Positions 47,981-49,289 of a stretch of 49,289 nt of DNA are shown here, one piece after another. Under the pieces are notes generated by a model, which did not search any database, was not told the DNA's origin, and was given only the letters and a program-made list of their open reading frames with translations. This stretch comes from a virus, in IMG/VR virus record IMGVR_UViG_3300049217_000371, positions 1 through 49,289 of that record; one strand, written 5' to 3'. The stretch's first letter is position 1; each line of letters begins with the position of its first letter. The translations under genes and the position numbers were made by a program.

Positions 47981-48568
47981 ATGAAAAGCCTGTTCCGTCG
48001 CCCCGTCGTGGCGATGCTCATCATGCTCATCGTCCTGGCGCTGCGGCCGCCGGCGAGCTGGGCGCAGACCACCACGGGCGGCACCGTCATCGATCTCTCG
48101 CCGGTGGTGCAATGGCTGCTCGGCCTGCTGTCGGCCGCCGGCACCGTCGTCGCCGGCATGGTGACCACCTGGCTCTATGCCAAGCTCGGGATCGCCAAGA
48201 CCAGCGCGGCCGCCGCGGCCATCCAGACGGCAGAGGGCAAGGCCGGCGCGATCGCCTATTCTTTCCTAGCCAGCAAGGGCGCCGCGATCACGGATGTCAC
48301 CGTGAAGAACCAAGCGATCGCCGCCGGCGCGAACTACATCATGGCCGAGGTCCCGAAGGCGCTTGAGACGATGGGCATCAGCCAGGCGAGCGTTCTCACC
48401 CGCGCGGAGGCGGCGTTGGGCAAGCTGCTCGCGGCCGATCCGACGGTCTCGGTCGGCACCCTGCCGGCCTTGGCTGCCTCGAGCGCGACGCTTCTGTCGG
48501 GGGCGCCGGCGCTGGTACAGGACATCGCGAGTTCGCCGGCGCCGAAGGCCTCGCCGCCGGCGAGCTGA
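47981..48568 (+). CDS. Holin-like membrane protein (LLH-type)
   Basis: 195-aa protein. N-terminal hydrophobic region, possibly signal peptide (VAMLIMLIVLALRPPASWAQ), a transmembrane helix (VVQWLLGLLSAAGTVVAGMVTTWLYAKLG, about 42-70) and a soluble C-terminus (AEGKAGAIAYSFLASKGAAITDVTVKNQAIAAGANYI) matching phage LL-H-type holins. Final gene of the lytic set. Confidence 0.7.
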   Translation: MKSLFRRPVVAMLIMLIVLALRPPASWAQTTTGGTVIDLSPVVQWLLGLLSAAGTVVAGMVTTWLYAKLGIAKTSAAAAAIQTAEGKAGAIAYSFLASKGAAITDVTVKNQAIAAGANYIMAEVPKALETMGISQASVLTRAEAALGKLLAADPTVSVGTLPALAASSATLLSGAPALVQDIASSPAPKASPPAS

Positions 48569-48607
48569 CGGCCGCTCGCATCCGACCGACTGCACTGGCG
48601 ATCGAGA

Positions 48608-48635
48608 GGCCCCGGGGGAGACCCCGGGGCCTTTT
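48608..48635. terminator. Bidirectional terminator
   Basis: GGCCCCGGGG - GAGA - CCCCGGGGCC, then TTTT. Lies between the convergent holin-like gene and toxin/antitoxin genes, and would serve both. Confidence 0.9.
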
Positions 48636-48643
48636 CGTGATTC

Positions 48644-49033
48644 TTATCGCGCGATCCAGCCCACCGGTACATCGAGCACGCACGCCAGACGCTCGAGCGT
48701 GTCTGGAGCGCCATTCCGGCGACCGCTCTCCAGATCGGACAGGTAGCCCTGTTGGATACCGGCGAGCTCGGCGACCACGGACTGCGTCTTGCCGCGCCAT
48801 TTGCGGATCGCCTGGAGAAGGCTGTCGCCGGTCAGCATCGCGGCGCTGACTTCGGGCGGCAGCGTTCCTTGGCCATCGAGCGCCAGCTCGGCCTTGCGCG
48901 CATCGTAGATGGCAACGTCCTCGGCATCCTCATCGGCGGCCGCAGCGCGGGCGAGAAGCGCCTCGTAATCCGCCCGACTCAACACAATGAGCTCATCGCC
49001 GGTGGGCGTCCGGATGATCTGTGGCTCGGTCAT
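48644..49033 (-). CDS. Antitoxin, XRE-type HTH protein
   Basis: 129-aa protein. N-terminal region (EPQIIRTPTGDELIVLSRADYEALLARAA) resembles Phd/antitoxin interaction modules; C-terminal HTH at about 84-125 (TQSVVAELAGIQQGYLSDLESGRRNGAPDTLERLACVL). It neutralises the adjacent RelE-type toxin and autoregulates. 4 bases after the toxin stop, toxin-first order as in HigBA. Confidence 0.88.
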   Translation of the reverse strand: MTEPQIIRTPTGDELIVLSRADYEALLARAAAADEDAEDVAIYDARKAELALDGQGTLPPEVSAAMLTGDSLLQAIRKWRGKTQSVVAELAGIQQGYLSDLESGRRNGAPDTLERLACVLDVPVGWIAR

Positions 49034-49037
49034 GATG

Positions 49038-49289
49038 TCAGTTCCTTCGATAGGTGGTTGACGATCGCCGGCCGATGTAGATTGCCAGGATCGTCGTCTG
49101 GCTTTCGTCGAAGATCACGCGATAGCTGCCGATCCGGAGCCGATAGCCATCGCGGCCGGTGAGCGCCTTGACATCCCCCTGGCCGCTGATGGCATAGCGG
49201 TGCAGCCCGGACTCGATCATGTTTCGTGCATCGCGCGGGAGGGCGTCGAGGTCTTTGGCGGCGCTGACCGAGAGGATGATCGTCTTCAT
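49038..49289 (-). CDS. RelE/ParE-superfamily toxin
   Basis: 83-aa toxin: ILSVSAAKDLDALPRDARNMIE, DVKALTGRDGYRLRIGSYRVIF and ILAIYIGRRSSTTYRR follow the RelE plan; R residues in YRLRIGSYR are likely functional. It lies at the window edge, its ATG at 49289. Would stabilise the prophage as an addiction module. Confidence 0.92.
   Translation of the reverse strand: MKTIILSVSAAKDLDALPRDARNMIESGLHRYAISGQGDVKALTGRDGYRLRIGSYRVIFDESQTTILAIYIGRRSSTTYRRN

Noticed and set aside
1-49289. Mu-type transposition genes
   Set aside because: The tail is Mu-like, but no MuA/MuB is present; integration uses the tyrosine recombinase.
1-49289. tRNA genes or attL/attR repeats
   Set aside because: None recognised; the window starts at int and ends at the toxin start, so both ends are probably outside.

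Overview
The window is an almost complete temperate-phage genome (a prophage) in a high-GC alphaproteobacterial background. The alphaproteobacterial signs are a GcrA-type cell-cycle regulator, a DUF1640 coiled-coil membrane protein, a DUF4031 protein and a DUF6362 protein. I cannot name the genus. The prophage is bounded on the left by a P4-type tyrosine integrase (1-1239) and on the right by a toxin/antitoxin pair (48644-49289). No attachment sites are visible inside the window, so attL and attR probably lie just outside it.

Layout. (1) 1.2-5.6 kb: a tight leftward operon of ATGA/TGATG-coupled genes, including a ParB-like protein, an HD-type phosphohydrolase with an altered signature, an AlpA-like regulator and very small Cys-rich and membrane proteins. 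(2) 5.7-11 kb: an accessory and immunity region. It holds a leftward XRE repressor opposed to a rightward Cro-like gene, three paralogous 53-residue single-span membrane peptides, a multi-span membrane protein, and four copies of a ~84-92 bp divergent-promoter cassette. Each cassette has a large palindrome, and its rightmost or leftmost gene start carries the box GGAGGATTC. (3) 11-16.7 kb: a rightward replication and regulation operon with GcrA, a GcrA-neighbour with duplicated HTH-like repeats, a Toprim primase, a zinc-binding peptide, DUF4031 and a Walker ATPase/helicase. A cluster of ten TGGGAA(C) repeats follows and looks like an iteron-type origin. (4) 16.8-26.7 kb: a lambda-type packaging and head module (Nu1-like small terminase, gpA terminase, gpW, portal, S49 protease, separate scaffold, decoration protein, gpE capsid). 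(5) 26.7-37.8 kb: a Mu-like contractile tail (sheath, tube, chaperone with a -1 frameshift, tape measure, gpN, gpP, gp45-48). (6) 37.8-46.2 kb: a variable fibre module with a LamG-like protein, two SGNH hydrolases, a gp53-like fibre and two proteins with apparent signal peptides. (7) 46.2-48.6 kb: a lysis region with membrane proteins, a SleB-type wall hydrolase, a lipoprotein and a holin-like protein.

How it works together: the repressor/cro switch at 8.0-8.7 kb decides between lysogeny and the rightward replication operon. The head and tail genes follow from the promoter/terminator leader at 16.7 kb and would build a lambda-headed myovirus. The lytic genes end in a strong bidirectional terminator before the toxin/antitoxin module.

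The least explained and most interesting part is 5.7-11 kb. An iterated promoter/palindrome cassette links many tiny genes on both strands. Its GATTC core is a GANTC (CcrM) methylation site, and a GcrA homologue is encoded next to it. This suggests, as inference only, that the phage couples its accessory genes to the host cell-cycle methylation circuit.
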